Origin: Campylobacter estrildidarum
GTDB lineage: Bacteria > Campylobacterota > Campylobacteria > Campylobacterales > Campylobacteraceae
DNA: 38,970 nt
Direction of reading: 5' to 3'
NCBI RefSeq assembly: GCF_005406205.1
Contig: NZ_NXLZ01000014.1
Coordinates: 1-38,970, forward strand
Position numbers and translations under genes: made by a program. Positions 26,266 to 36,509 of the stretch are shown here, one piece after another. Under the pieces are notes generated by a model. The model saw only the letters and a list, made by a program, of their open reading frames with translations, made no database searches and was not told where the DNA came from. Position 1 is the stretch's first letter. Each line of letters opens with the position of its first letter.

Positions 26266-27347
26266 ACTAAAATATAAAGTTGTTCTTTAACATAGATTGC
26301 ACGATTTTTTAAATTTCTACTTCCTCTAAAAGTATTGTATTTTTGCTCTATAATATGGCATTTTCCTAGCTTTTCAAGACGCTTTATAAAATTTTCTTTT
26401 TTGATAAAACCTTCACAATTATAAGAAAGTAAAATGATTTTAGCTTTAAGCTTACAAATAAGATCAAATAAAGCATCTTCAGCGTATTTAGCATTGTTAT
26501 AAACACTGCGATTCCAATTTTTAGGAATTCCGCTGACTTGAGAAATTTCAACCGGTTTTTGGTAATTTGCAATCAAATTAAGCATAAAATAATTTGATCC
26601 ATAAGGATGTTGGTTGTAAGGTGGATCAAGATAAACTACATCCAAAAGATCTATTTCTTGAGCTAAATCATTAGCATCTTTTTGCTCTACAGAAAAAGGA
26701 CAGGTAAAATTTGAAAAGATTGGAAGTTTTAAATCAATTTTACCTTTGATGCGTTTTAAAGCATTTTCTCCTTCGCCACCAAATTTACCCACTCCATTTT
26801 TATCTTTATAAAATCCTTTAAAAACACCGCTTGTATTGGAATGCACACTTGCCTCATATAAAAGTGGTGCGATAAAAAAATGCTTAAGCTCACTTGGAAT
26901 TTCTTGTTCAATTTTTTTTCTTAAAGTATCTAAATACATAGCGTTTTCTATGGTGTAAAAAACTCGATCATTTTTTTGAATTTGTTTTTCATCTTTTGGA
27001 GCGTATAATTTGCTTATGAAACCTTTTTCAAATGTGATATTTGATAAAAGTTTTTTATGAAAAGAAATTAAATGATTTTTTAAATCTTTGTTTTGATTGC
27101 TAAGATAACACATATTAATTATCTTAGAATAATCTTCTAAATCATTAGCGAGTATAAAATTGGAATGAGCCTTAGCAAAACGACTTACGATACCAGAACC
27201 GCTAAAGATATCGCAAAAGCTAAATTTATCCTTTTTGAGTTCTTTTTTTGCAAATTTAAAACCTTGTTCTAAAAAATCTAATAAAGCTCTTTTATTGCCA
27301 AGATAGGTTATAATTTGTTCTTTTAAAAAGGCAGAATTTTCTTTCAT
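26259..27347 (-). CDS. DNA adenine-N6 methyltransferase, apparently orphan
   Basis: A 362-residue N6-adenine methyltransferase. Motif I is FSGSG at residues 48-52 (FCDIFSGSGIVSRFA) and motif IV is DPPY at 241-244 (VVYLDPPYNQHPYGSNYF); this motif order is the D12/alpha-like class. No restriction endonuclease gene is adjacent: neighbours are infC and pcm. It corresponds by position to C. jejuni Cj0208, which I recall as CtsM, the RAATTY methyltransferase whose marking lets DNA be used in natural transformation. Its own recognition site cannot be read from sequence. It follows infC by 64 nt on the same strand. Confidence 0.88.
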   Translation of the reverse strand: MKENSAFLKEQIITYLGNKRALLDFLEQGFKFAKKELKKDKFSFCDIFSGSGIVSRFAKAHSNFILANDLEDYSKIINMCYLSNQNKDLKNHLISFHKKLLSNITFEKGFISKLYAPKDEKQIQKNDRVFYTIENAMYLDTLRKKIEQEIPSELKHFFIAPLLYEASVHSNTSGVFKGFYKDKNGVGKFGGEGENALKRIKGKIDLKLPIFSNFTCPFSVEQKDANDLAQEIDLLDVVYLDPPYNQHPYGSNYFMLNLIANYQKPVEISQVSGIPKNWNRSVYNNAKYAEDALFDLICKLKAKIILLSYNCEGFIKKENFIKRLEKLGKCHIIEQKYNTFRGSRNLKNRAIYVKEQLYILVK

Positions 27348-27411
27348 AATATTCTTTCTATCTTAAAATAATATTTTATAAACAAAAATCTGTCTTTTGT
27401 GTTTTTTCCTA

Positions 27412-27930
27412 TCAAACTTTTTTAGGTGTTACGAGCATATTTACATAACGTCCTTCAAAATTAGGCTCTTTATCACGGCTCGCTTCATTTTCTATCATAG
27501 TCCAAATTTTTTCGAGCAAGACTATTCCAGCTTCAGGGGTAGCCATTTCACGACCTTTTAAAAATACACGAAACCTAACATGTTTACCTTGAGATAAAAA
27601 TTCAAGTGCATGTTTGACTTTATAATTGATATCATTTTGAGCGATTTTAATAGAAAGTTTAATTTCTTTTACGTCAATAACTTTTTGTTTTTTCTTTGCT
27701 TCTTTTTGTTTTTTTTCTTGCTGATAACGGAATTTGCCATAATCCATAATCTTGCATACAGGTGGTTTAGCATCTGGAGCTATCATAACAAGATCAAGAC
27801 CTAGTCTATTGGCTATCTCCAAACCCTCTTCACTACTAATAATGCCATAAACCTTGCCATCATCACCTATACATCTAATTTCACCCGCTTGTATATCTTC
27901 ATTAAGCAACACTTCTTTTTCTTTACTCAA
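27412..27930 (-). CDS. infC: Translation initiation factor IF-3
   Basis: A 172-residue factor that binds the 30S subunit and checks the start codon. The N-domain ([20 protein letters not shown], then [20 protein letters not shown]) and the C-domain ([25 protein letters not shown]) are canonical. The start is TTG at 27930-27928, overlapping the thrS stop (TTGA); no in-frame ATG lies near, and the frame closes upstream at a TGA. A GAGG site sits about 9 nt before it. A rare start in infC fits the known self-control of IF-3, which rejects non-standard starts. Confidence 0.94.
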   Translation of the reverse strand: MSKEKEVLLNEDIQAGEIRCIGDDGKVYGIISSEEGLEIANRLGLDLVMIAPDAKPPVCKIMDYGKFRYQQEKKQKEAKKKQKVIDVKEIKLSIKIAQNDINYKVKHALEFLSQGKHVRFRVFLKGREMATPEAGIVLLEKIWTMIENEASRDKEPNFEGRYVNMLVTPKKV

Positions 27931-29735
27931 AAATGTACCTCACTCATTTTCTCCTTAACTAAATTTATAAATTCATCCAAACTAAGATTTTTTTGCTCCT
28001 TAGCTCTTCTATCTCTAAGCGCAACGCTACGCTTTGCTACTTCGTCATCACCTATAACTAAAATCATAGGCAATCTTTGTTTTTCTGCTGTTCGAATTTT
28101 TTTACTTAAACTTTCATTTTTTTCATATACCTCGCTGTCAATATCCCATTTTAAAAGCATAGTTTGTATTTCTTTAGCATATACAAGATGAGAGTCAGAA
28201 ATCGGTATTATTCCAACAGCAGTTGGGGCAATAAAAAATGGAAATTCTCCAGCACAATGTTCAGTTAAAATTCCTATAAATCTTTCAAAAGAACCTAAAA
28301 TAGCGCGATGAAGCATCACAGGTTGTTTTTTTTCATTATCACTATCGGTATATTCAAGCTTAAAGCGATTTGGCAAATTAAAATCCACTTGTATGGTTCC
28401 ACATTGCCATTTTCGCTTTAAAGCATCAGTAATTTTGATATCGATTTTTGGCCCATAAAAAGCTCCACCACCTTCATCAATACCATATTTTAAACCTTGT
28501 TCATCCAAAGCTTCTTTTAAAGCTTTAGTGGCCATATCCCAAATCTCATCATCACCAATAGCCTTTTCAGGTTTTGTTGAAATTTCCATTTCATAACTAA
28601 AATCAAATAATCTCATCAAATTATCTACAAAGGCTAAAATTTCTAAAACTTGTTCTTTAATTTGACTTGGCATACAAAAAATATGTGCATCATCTTGAGT
28701 AAATTCTCTTACTCTAAAAAGTCCGTGTAAAACCCCACTTTTTTCGTGTCTATGTACAACTCCATATTCAAAAAATTTCAAAGGTAAATCTCGATAACTT
28801 CTTACATCGCTTTGATAAATCTTAATATGCCCAACACAATTCATAGGTTTTATGCCATATTCTTGCTCATCAATTTGAGTAAAATACATATTTTCTTTAT
28901 AATTTACATAATGCCCACTAATCTTCCACGCATCTGCCTTTAAAAGCTCTGGACCTCTCACAGGTTCATAACCACGCAAACGATGAATTTTATAGAGCAT
29001 ATGTTCAAGCTTACTTCTAAGTCTTGCACCATTGCTAAGCCAAATAGGAAGTCCTCCGCCTATTTCATCATCAAAAGTAAAAAGCTTAAGTTCAGTTCCT
29101 AATTTTCTATGATCTCGTTTTTTAGCTTCTTCTATAATCGTTAAATACTCTTTTAAACTTTCTTTGTCTGCAAAAGCTGTTCCATAAATTCGTGTAAGCA
29201 TTTCTCTTTTTTCATCACCACCCAAATAAGCTCCAGCTACACGAGTGAGTTTAAAAAAACGCAAAAATTTTGTATTAGGCACGTGAGGACCGCGGCACAA
29301 ATCTTCAAATTCACCTTGTTTATAAATGCTAACTTGCCCATCGGGGATTCGGAGCAATACTTCTTGCTTTAAGTCGTCATTTTTGAATTTTTGCAAAGCT
29401 TCATTTTTACTTATTTCATATTTTTCAATTTCAATTTTTGCCTCAGTAAGCTCTTTCATTTTTTTTTCAATTTTTGCTAAATCTTCTTCACCAATCTTGC
29501 TTTCTACGCGAAAATCATAATAAAAACCATCTTCTATAACAGGACCAACAAAAAATTTAGCTTCCGGATATAAGCTTTTAATTGCTTGCGCCATCAAATG
29601 AGCACAAGAATGACGTATTACTTCTAAACTTTGTTTAGAATTATCAAAATAAATTTTTTCTAAATTTTCTGACTTAATGCTTTGAGAATCAATAATTTTT
29701 TCATTGTCTAAAAACGCGATAACTTCTTTTTCCAT
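27927..29735 (-). CDS. thrS: Threonyl-tRNA synthetase
   Basis: A 602-residue class II synthetase charging tRNA-Thr. The editing domain has [10 protein letters not shown] (H-x3-H) and [11 protein letters not shown]. The catalytic core has [32 protein letters not shown] and the C-terminal anticodon domain with [15 protein letters not shown]. Only about 38 residues precede the H-x3-H site, so the N-terminal TGS domain of E. coli ThrS is largely missing. ATG 29735 ([10 protein letters not shown]) is preferred to an upstream in-frame start because homologues begin there; AAGG is about 12 nt upstream. It is coupled to infC by overlapping stop and start. Confidence 0.95.
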   Translation of the reverse strand: MEKEVIAFLDNEKIIDSQSIKSENLEKIYFDNSKQSLEVIRHSCAHLMAQAIKSLYPEAKFFVGPVIEDGFYYDFRVESKIGEEDLAKIEKKMKELTEAKIEIEKYEISKNEALQKFKNDDLKQEVLLRIPDGQVSIYKQGEFEDLCRGPHVPNTKFLRFFKLTRVAGAYLGGDEKREMLTRIYGTAFADKESLKEYLTIIEEAKKRDHRKLGTELKLFTFDDEIGGGLPIWLSNGARLRSKLEHMLYKIHRLRGYEPVRGPELLKADAWKISGHYVNYKENMYFTQIDEQEYGIKPMNCVGHIKIYQSDVRSYRDLPLKFFEYGVVHRHEKSGVLHGLFRVREFTQDDAHIFCMPSQIKEQVLEILAFVDNLMRLFDFSYEMEISTKPEKAIGDDEIWDMATKALKEALDEQGLKYGIDEGGGAFYGPKIDIKITDALKRKWQCGTIQVDFNLPNRFKLEYTDSDNEKKQPVMLHRAILGSFERFIGILTEHCAGEFPFFIAPTAVGIIPISDSHLVYAKEIQTMLLKWDIDSEVYEKNESLSKKIRTAEKQRLPMILVIGDDEVAKRSVALRDRRAKEQKNLSLDEFINLVKEKMSEVHF

Positions 29736-29882
29736 AAATAATTTTGCCTTTTTAAGCTCACTAACTCCGTGAGTTTTAATATTAAAGCACAATTTTATCT
29801 TTGTATGCCTTAATTTTTTTTAAATTCAGTTTTTCTTTAGAATAAATTTTTAAAAATAATATTTTTAAAGAAAATTATTGAT

Positions 29883-30680
29883 TTAAAATTCATTCCCAGA
29901 ATTTAAAATTCCACTATAATACAAATAGAAAAATAAAATTCCTAAAACAATCCTGTAAATCCCAAAAGGAATAAAGTCAAATTTTGTAATAAATTTTAAG
30001 AAAAACTTTATTACAAAAACAGCAACCACAAAAGCAGTAACAAAACCTATCGATAAAGGAATTAACGAATGAGCATCGCTAAGCAAATTAGGCTTTTTAT
30101 AAATTTTATATAAAGTTGCTATAATCATAGTTGGAATAGCCAGTAAAAAACTAAATTCTGCTGCACTTTTACGATCTAATCCTAGCAATAATCCACCAAT
30201 AATACTTGCCCCACTTCTTGAAGTGCCTGGTATCATAGCTAAAGATTGAATAATCCCTATACAAAAGGCTTTTGCAAAACTTATTTTATCAAGTGAAGTG
30301 ATTTTGTAACTCTTATTTTTATGTTGTTTTTCTATAATAATAAATATTATACCCCCAATAATAAGCATAGTAACAACTATATAGCCATTGAATAATTCTT
30401 TTAAATATTTTTCAACAAAAAGACCAATTAATCCTGTAGGGAAAAAACCAACCGCGAGTTTAAACCAAATATCAAAACCTTGAATCAATCGTTGCCAAAA
30501 AACAAAAATAACAGCTAAAATGGATCCAAGCTGTATGATAATTAAAAAACTTCTCCAAAAGTCATTCATTTCAAGCCCTAAAATCGTTCCACCTAAAATC
30601 ATATGACCGGTTGAAGAAACGGGTAAAAATTCAGTCAAACCCTCAATAATCCCTAGTATTAAAGCATAAAAATTTTCCAT
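29883..30680 (-). CDS. uppP: Undecaprenyl-diphosphate phosphatase (BacA type)
   Basis: A 265-residue inner-membrane enzyme that dephosphorylates undecaprenyl diphosphate, recycling the lipid carrier of peptidoglycan and glycan synthesis. The two family signatures are present: [17 protein letters not shown] at about residues 13-29 and [15 protein letters not shown] at about 157-171. About eight hydrophobic segments. ATG 30680 is preferred over a TTG 12 nt upstream. It starts 13 nt after the OPT transporter stop, so both are probably in one transcript. Confidence 0.94.
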   Translation of the reverse strand: MENFYALILGIIEGLTEFLPVSSTGHMILGGTILGLEMNDFWRSFLIIIQLGSILAVIFVFWQRLIQGFDIWFKLAVGFFPTGLIGLFVEKYLKELFNGYIVVTMLIIGGIIFIIIEKQHKNKSYKITSLDKISFAKAFCIGIIQSLAMIPGTSRSGASIIGGLLLGLDRKSAAEFSFLLAIPTMIIATLYKIYKKPNLLSDAHSLIPLSIGFVTAFVVAVFVIKFFLKFITKFDFIPFGIYRIVLGILFFYLYYSGILNSGNEF

Positions 30681-30693
30681 AAAATCACCCAAT

Positions 30694-32682
30694 TTATTTT
30701 TTAACTATTCTTTTAATAAAATATAACACAACAGCTACAAAAAATATAAAAGCAAATAATTCGCTATCGTGAAAATATTGCGAATTTAAAGCTAAGATAT
30801 TTTCATCTCCACCCATACTCACAGAAAAAACAGTGATTGCGGCAATAATAACTCCAAATATACTTTCTCCAACAATCAATCCCGAGGCAAATAAAATACC
30901 ATTTTGCTTACATAAGGCTATTTTTTCCTCTTTTTTGGAATTTTTTTCATATTTTTTTTCTAGATATTTCATAACGCAATATTTCAAAATTCCCCCAATA
31001 ACCAGAGGAGTATTAATTTCAGGAGGTAAATAAATACCAATACCTACAGCTAAAGGCGGTAAAGACATATTGCCCATTTTTTTTAGAATTTTATCTATTA
31101 TTATAATTACTATACCTACTCCTATTCCAAAAATGATATAATTCCACTCTATGTTTTGATTAAATATTCCTTTGGCAATAGTACTCATTAAATTAGCTTG
31201 CGGGGCATTTAAAGCCAAAGATGTATCCATATTAGCCCTTGGCATTGCTCCGACAAAACCATAAGCTTGATAAAGTAAATTTAAAACAGGAACTATAGCT
31301 ATAGCACCAAAGATACAACCTACAAGTAAAGCAACCTGCTGTTTCCAAGGAGTTGCGCCTACTAAATATCCCGTTTTTAAATCTTGCAAATTATCATTAG
31401 AAATTGCTGCAGTGGCTAAAATTACACTTGTAGTAAAAATCGCTAAAGCAATGGCAAAATTTGAAAGCATAGGATCTTTAAAAAGTTCAGATCCTAAAAG
31501 TAAGAATATAATCGAAGAAGCAATAATTCCAATTAATCCTATGCCTGAAATTGGACTTGATGATGAACCTACAAGTCCAGCCATATATCCACAAGCTGCC
31601 GCTACAAAAAATCCAATTAAAACAGCAATTAAAGTTCCTGCTATTGCGAAAAGTAAATGATAAAACATATTTAATTTTGCATCCGCTACAAAACTATAAA
31701 AAGTTACAAAAAGACCAATAACCATCAATAAAAAAAGTATAAAAATAATTTTTAGCGATAAATCTGTATTTTTTGCATCGTTATTTTTAATATGTGGATT
31801 TTTTATGTTTTTAACAATTTCTTTAATACCTTCAAATACTGGTTTTAAAAGTTCTATTAAAGTCCAAAGTGCGGCTATAGCAATAGTTCCAGTTCCTATA
31901 AGTCTAACCTTATCACTCCAAACTTTAGAAGAAAGTTCTGCTGCATTTTTTATTCCATCAAATTCAAAACTAGAAAGATAAGGAGTAAAAAAGCCCCAAG
32001 CTAAAAGCATTCCCGCTAAAAGTGCTATAGAACCTGCTAAACCCACAAGATACCCAGCACCTAAAAGTGCTAAAGAATATCCCATAGAAATTCCAAAAGC
32101 CATTTTATGCCATATAAAAGCAAAACTACTCCCACTTGCCATAAGCTTAAATCCGCTACTAAATAAACTGAAAATTGCTGCTACAATTCCACCTAAAGCA
32201 ATTTCTTTAACCCCTTGTTTGCCTTTTTTTGCTTCTTGATCCCTATTTGCTATTTTCAAAATTTCAGCTGCTGCTCTACCTTCAGGATAGATAAGCTTAC
32301 TTTCAACTATCATAGCTTTTCTTAAGGGTATAGTAAAAAGCACACCTAAACCTCCACCACATAAACAAATCATAAAGGTTTGCCAAAGAGGAAATTCACT
32401 CCAGTATCCACACATGAAAAGTCCTGGTATGACAAAAATGACAGCAGAAAGAGTTCCAGCTGCAGAAGCTTGAGTTTGAACCATATTGTTTTCTAAAATA
32501 TTTGAAGTTTTAAAAAAACTTAATACAGCCATAGAAATAACAACAGCAGGTATAGAAGATGAAAAGGTAAGACCTACTTTAAGTCCTAAATATACATTTG
32601 AAGCTGTAAAAATAATTGTTAAAATACTTCCTAGTAAAAGTCCTCTAAAAGTAAGTTCAGGTAAATTATGTTTTTTATACAT
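30694..32682 (-). CDS. OPT-family oligopeptide transporter
   Basis: A 662-residue inner-membrane transporter with roughly 15 hydrophobic segments. The N-terminal [19 protein letters not shown] followed by [20 protein letters not shown] is the signature of bacterial OPT proteins, and [12 protein letters not shown] and the PISGIGLIG stretch are also seen. It probably imports peptides or metal-peptide complexes with protons. The ATG at 32682 has GGAG 6 nt upstream; an in-frame extension of 33 residues further upstream lacks such a site. It matches C. jejuni Cj0204 in position (memory). Cj0201c-Cj0203, which I recall next to it, are absent. Confidence 0.9.
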   Translation of the reverse strand: MYKKHNLPELTFRGLLLGSILTIIFTASNVYLGLKVGLTFSSSIPAVVISMAVLSFFKTSNILENNMVQTQASAAGTLSAVIFVIPGLFMCGYWSEFPLWQTFMICLCGGGLGVLFTIPLRKAMIVESKLIYPEGRAAAEILKIANRDQEAKKGKQGVKEIALGGIVAAIFSLFSSGFKLMASGSSFAFIWHKMAFGISMGYSLALLGAGYLVGLAGSIALLAGMLLAWGFFTPYLSSFEFDGIKNAAELSSKVWSDKVRLIGTGTIAIAALWTLIELLKPVFEGIKEIVKNIKNPHIKNNDAKNTDLSLKIIFILFLLMVIGLFVTFYSFVADAKLNMFYHLLFAIAGTLIAVLIGFFVAAACGYMAGLVGSSSSPISGIGLIGIIASSIIFLLLGSELFKDPMLSNFAIALAIFTTSVILATAAISNDNLQDLKTGYLVGATPWKQQVALLVGCIFGAIAIVPVLNLLYQAYGFVGAMPRANMDTSLALNAPQANLMSTIAKGIFNQNIEWNYIIFGIGVGIVIIIIDKILKKMGNMSLPPLAVGIGIYLPPEINTPLVIGGILKYCVMKYLEKKYEKNSKKEEKIALCKQNGILFASGLIVGESIFGVIIAAITVFSVSMGGDENILALNSQYFHDSELFAFIFFVAVVLYFIKRIVKK

Positions 32683-32940
32683 TATTTCTCCATGTTTAGA
32701 ATTTAAAATTGATTTTAACTTAAAAAATATTTTTGCGAGTTTTAATTTATAATTTTCTAAAAGCAAAACAAAATAATACAAAAAAACACTTATATTTTTA
32801 TAAATTCTTAATTATTAAGGTCGTCGTAATAAAAATTATTGTTGAGTTTTAATATAAAAGCCAAAATTTTTAATTTCACATTTACTTCACTTTAATTTTT
32901 TATCATTCTGGGAAATTTTTAAAACAAAGGAGAAAAATTT

Positions 32941-33285
32941 ATGAAAAAAATATTGTTTTTGGCAGCTTGTATAGTCGGCTCAACACTTATGGCGGATAGC
33001 GTTAAACTTGAAGGTACTATTGCACAAATTTATGATAACAATAAAACCTTACTTATAGACTCTATTTATGGTGGACGAATGGCGATTAAAGTTTTACCAA
33101 ATACTGAAATTGAAATGGATGATTGTGGGATTTTTGGCACAGATAAAGAAGGAACTTTTAGGGATTTAAAAGTAGGAGACTTTCTAGAGAGTAAAATTTT
33201 TTATGGAATGCCGATTACGCCAAATACTCAAGTTATTCCAGTAGCTAGAAAAATAGAAATTCAATGCTATAAAAAAGCTTATTAA
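32941..33285 (+). CDS. Small periplasmic protein
   Basis: A 114-residue protein with a signal peptide (KKILFLAACIVGSTLMA, cleavage likely after LMA at residue 18). The mature part is a beta-rich fold: KLEGTIAQIYDNNKTLLID, GGRMAIKVLPNTEIEMDDC, FRDLKVGDFLESK. This resembles the DUF5666/OB-like proteins. Two Cys (DDCGIF and EIQCYK) could form a disulfide. AAAGGAG lies 7 nt before the ATG. It has its own strong terminator. It matches C. jejuni Cj0200c (memory); function unknown. Confidence 0.82.
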   Translation: MKKILFLAACIVGSTLMADSVKLEGTIAQIYDNNKTLLIDSIYGGRMAIKVLPNTEIEMDDCGIFGTDKEGTFRDLKVGDFLESKIFYGMPITPNTQVIPVARKIEIQCYKKAY

Positions 33286-33291
33286 GTAATT

Positions 33292-33325
33292 TATTTTGTT
33301 TGCTTTTTGCAAACAAAATATTTTT
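33292..33325 (+). terminator. Strong rho-independent terminator
   Basis: TATTTTGTTTGC (33292-33303) and GCAAACAAAATA (33309-33320) make a perfect 12-bp stem with a T5 loop, followed by TTTTT. It ends the transcript of the small periplasmic protein. Confidence 0.85.
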
Positions 33326-33405
33326 AAAACTTCCTTATTTGCTCTAAACTTTTTTTAACAAGGGATTTTGTAAAATAATATTAAATTTTATCAAGGGTGA
33401 TATTA

Positions 33406-34545
33406 TTGAAAAAATTATTTTTAATTCCTTTTTTTATCATATTTTGTTTTATTGTACAAGTTTTATATACGGGATATTCAAATGAAAAAATTTTTAACAA
33501 TTTTGTTGAAAATCAAAATCCAGATTATAAAATTTTAAATCCGATTTTCAATAAAGGTTTTTTACACTCACAAGCAAGCTTTATAATTGAAGATAAAAGA
33601 AACTTAGGACTTTCATTTAAGTTTCATTTTGTTTTTAATAATAATTATTTTTCAAACTACGTTGTCCAAGGAACTTTAAGCAATCCTTTTAAATTTTTAG
33701 ATGAAGGTTTAAAAAACCAGCAATTGGCTCAATTTTCAATTAAACCAGAACAAAATGATTTTAATCTATCAATCCAATTTCAAGACATTAATTTAAGTAA
33801 TGAAGGTGGAGATACTTTATTGAAAAATGCTTCTATTGAAATTTTAATGGATCGAGATTTAAAAGCCAAAAATATTCTCTTAAATATAGATAAAATAGAA
33901 CTTGCACAATTTTACACAAAATTTTCTATGCAAAATTTTATTTATAAGCAAAATTTTGATTATCCGATACTATTATCAAGTCTAATGCATCTCAAAGAAG
34001 GGCTTGAAGAAATAAGTTTTAATTCGTTTGCATTAAATAATAATAAAATAGATTCTTTTTACAACAAAAATACATTCCATTTTAACGATAAAAATAAATT
34101 AAAAATTCATTTTCAAGGTAAGGCACATAATATCACCCTTGATACAAATTCAAAGCTTTATCAAAATATAGATTTTGATAAAATAGAGTTTGATATAATT
34201 TGGGATGAAATAACTAAAAACTCTTACAATAAATTCGATATTGATTCTCTTATGAAAGAGGGTTTAAATTTAAAAATCATAGATTTAATTGTTTATAAAA
34301 ATAAACAGAATATTGATATTAATGGGAGTGCTTTTGTTTCAGAAAAAAACAATAAAGCTTTAATTCAAATTTTTAGCACAGAAGAGCCAGATAAAATATT
34401 TTCTTGGGGAAAATTTTTTGGAGGTTTAAATCAATATTTTACAAAAAATGAAGATAAATTTATTATGAATTTTAATTATGATAGTAATGCAACTCCCCAA
34501 CTTAAAATCAATGGCAATCAATTTTCCCATATAGATTTAAATTAA
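33406..34545 (+). CDS. YdgA/DUF945-like envelope protein
   Basis: A 379-residue protein with an N-terminal membrane anchor (about residues 3-21, KLFLIPFFIIFCFIVQVLY) and a long beta-rich remainder rich in Asn, Phe and Lys, as in the DUF945/YdgA family. The start is TTG at 33406: AAGGG (33393-33397) lies 8 nt upstream, while the in-frame GTG at 33397 overlaps that site. Function unknown. Its stop overlaps the next start by one base (TAATG), so it is coupled to the RarA-like ATPase. Position of C. jejuni Cj0199c (memory). Confidence 0.72.
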   Translation: MKKLFLIPFFIIFCFIVQVLYTGYSNEKIFNNFVENQNPDYKILNPIFNKGFLHSQASFIIEDKRNLGLSFKFHFVFNNNYFSNYVVQGTLSNPFKFLDEGLKNQQLAQFSIKPEQNDFNLSIQFQDINLSNEGGDTLLKNASIEILMDRDLKAKNILLNIDKIELAQFYTKFSMQNFIYKQNFDYPILLSSLMHLKEGLEEISFNSFALNNNKIDSFYNKNTFHFNDKNKLKIHFQGKAHNITLDTNSKLYQNIDFDKIEFDIIWDEITKNSYNKFDIDSLMKEGLNLKIIDLIVYKNKQNIDINGSAFVSEKNNKALIQIFSTEEPDKIFSWGKFFGGLNQYFTKNEDKFIMNFNYDSNATPQLKINGNQFSHIDLN

Positions 34546-35720
34546 TGAGTTTAGCGTTAGAATTTCGTCCTAAAAAATTAGATGAAATTATAGGTCAAAA
34601 AGATCTTGTTGATGTGTTTAAAAAATTTATTGCTATGCAAAAATTACCTCATAGTTTATTTTTTGGCGTAGCAGGATGTGGAAAAACAACTTTTGCAAGG
34701 GCTGTAGCAAAAGATTTTGGTCTAGATTTTTATGAATTTGATGGAGGAAATTTTAAGCTTGAAGAGCTTAGAAAAGTGCTCGATCTGTATAAAAATAGCC
34801 TTTATAAACCTTTAATTTTTATTGATGAAATTCACCGCCTTAGCAAAACTCAACAAGAAATGTTACTTATTCCTATGGAAAATTATCGTTGTATTGTCAT
34901 AGGTGCAAGCACTGAAAATCCTTATTTTGTTCTTTGTTCTGGTATTAGAAGTCGATCAATGCTTTTTGAATTTCAAACACTAAAGGCAGAAGATTTAGAA
35001 ATTTTGCTAAAAAAAGTTCAAGAAAAACTCGGTTTTGATATTGATGATGAGGCTAAGGGCTTTTTAGTTAAAAGTGCCGATGCAAGAGCTATGCTTAATT
35101 TACTTGAATTTGCACTTGTTTTAGATCCTAAAAACGTTAATTTGAGTAATCTAAAAAAACTTAGAAATGGTGTCAATAGCGAAGGCGTAAGTCAAAAAGA
35201 TACGCATTATATTTTAGCTAGCGCTATGATTAAAAGCTTACGTGGAAGTGATGTAGATGCAGCACTTTATTATCTTGCAAGATTGATCGATGCTGGAGAG
35301 AGTGCCGATTTTATAGCTAGGCGTTTAATTATTTTTGCAAGTGAAGATATAGGAAATGCGGATCCAAACGCACTTAATCTAGCTGTTTCTACGCTTATAG
35401 CAGTGAAAAATATAGGATATCCTGAAGCACGCATTATTTTAAGCCAGTGCGTGGTTTATTTAGCGAGTGCTTTAAAATCAAATTCAAGTTATAAGGCTAT
35501 TAATAAGGCTTTGGATTTTGTTAAAAATAATGAAGCTTTAGATATCCCAAATTATCTTAATAATAATCATGTAGAGAGGAAAAATTATCTTTATCCACAT
35601 GATTTTGGAGGTTGGGTTGAGCAAAAATATTTGAGTCAAAATTTAAAATTTTATGAAAGTAAAGGCATAGGGGATGAAGCTAGATTATTGCGAAATTTGA
35701 ATCTATTAAAAAATAAGTAA
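34545..35720 (+). CDS. rarA: RarA/MgsA-type AAA+ ATPase
   Basis: A 391-residue AAA+ protein of the RarA (MgsA) family, related to clamp-loader subunits, which acts at stalled replication forks. Walker A is GVAGCGKTT at residues 41-49, Walker B is [10 protein letters not shown], and sensor 1 is [23 protein letters not shown] at the N-terminus and the C-terminal SPNN-like [20 protein letters not shown] region (tetramer domain) are typical. It is coupled to the upstream DUF945-like gene. E. coli RarA is 447 residues, so this is a shorter member. Confidence 0.9.
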   Translation: MSLALEFRPKKLDEIIGQKDLVDVFKKFIAMQKLPHSLFFGVAGCGKTTFARAVAKDFGLDFYEFDGGNFKLEELRKVLDLYKNSLYKPLIFIDEIHRLSKTQQEMLLIPMENYRCIVIGASTENPYFVLCSGIRSRSMLFEFQTLKAEDLEILLKKVQEKLGFDIDDEAKGFLVKSADARAMLNLLEFALVLDPKNVNLSNLKKLRNGVNSEGVSQKDTHYILASAMIKSLRGSDVDAALYYLARLIDAGESADFIARRLIIFASEDIGNADPNALNLAVSTLIAVKNIGYPEARIILSQCVVYLASALKSNSSYKAINKALDFVKNNEALDIPNYLNNNHVERKNYLYPHDFGGWVEQKYLSQNLKFYESKGIGDEARLLRNLNLLKNK

Positions 35721-35778
35721 TTATGTAGAAATTTATAGAATTAATGATAAAATAAAATTTTATTTAAAGGCAATCAAA

Positions 35779-36507
35779 ATGGTTAATATAGGAATTTACG
35801 GCGCCAAAGGTCGCATGGGAAAACAAATTCAAGAATGCTTAGTGGATGAAAATAATGCAAAAGTAGCTATGCTTTATGATAAGGGCGATGATATAAGTGA
35901 ACTTTTTAAGAAAAGTGAAGTGATTATTGATTTTTCTTCACCAAAAGGCACTTATGAAATTTTAAATTTTGCAAAAACAAATTCTAAGCCTTTAGTGATA
36001 GGAACAACAGGGCTTGATGTAAAAATAATGGATTTAATGTATGATTTAAGTAAAACGATGCCTATATTTTACGCGACTAATATGTCTTTAGGTGTTGCTG
36101 TTTTAAATCATCTTGTAGGCAAAGCAAGTGCTATGCTTGAAAATTTTGATATTGAAATTGTAGAAATGCATCATCGTCATAAAAAGGATGCGCCAAGTGG
36201 AACAGCTATGACTTTAGCTCAAAACGCGGCAAAAGCTAGAAATTTAGATCTTGAAAAAGTCAGAGTTAGTGCAAGAGATGGTATCATCGGAGAAAGAGAT
36301 AAAAATGAAATAGCGGTTATGAGTTTAAGGGGTGGTGATATAGTGGGTCGTCATACTGTAGGGTTTTATGAAGATGGAGAATTTTTGGAATTAAGTCACG
36401 TTGCAACTTCAAGAGCAACTTTTGCTAAGGGCGCTATTAAAATCGCAATTTGGCTTAAAGAGCAAAATCCAAAATTATATTCAATCAATGATTTTTTAGG
36501 AATTTAA
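35779..36507 (+). CDS. dapB: 4-hydroxy-tetrahydrodipicolinate reductase
   Basis: A 242-residue NAD(P)H-dependent reductase of the lysine/diaminopimelate path, supplying peptidoglycan and lysine. The nucleotide-binding [13 protein letters not shown] is at residues 4-16, and the catalytic [15 protein letters not shown] segment with its His pair and Lys is at about 132-146. GTTGL and NMSLGV are also conserved. AAAGG lies 8 nt before the ATG. purF begins 2 nt after the stop. Confidence 0.96.
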   Translation: MVNIGIYGAKGRMGKQIQECLVDENNAKVAMLYDKGDDISELFKKSEVIIDFSSPKGTYEILNFAKTNSKPLVIGTTGLDVKIMDLMYDLSKTMPIFYATNMSLGVAVLNHLVGKASAMLENFDIEIVEMHHRHKKDAPSGTAMTLAQNAAKARNLDLEKVRVSARDGIIGERDKNEIAVMSLRGGDIVGRHTVGFYEDGEFLELSHVATSRATFAKGAIKIAIWLKEQNPKLYSINDFLGI

Positions 36508-36509
36508 AT

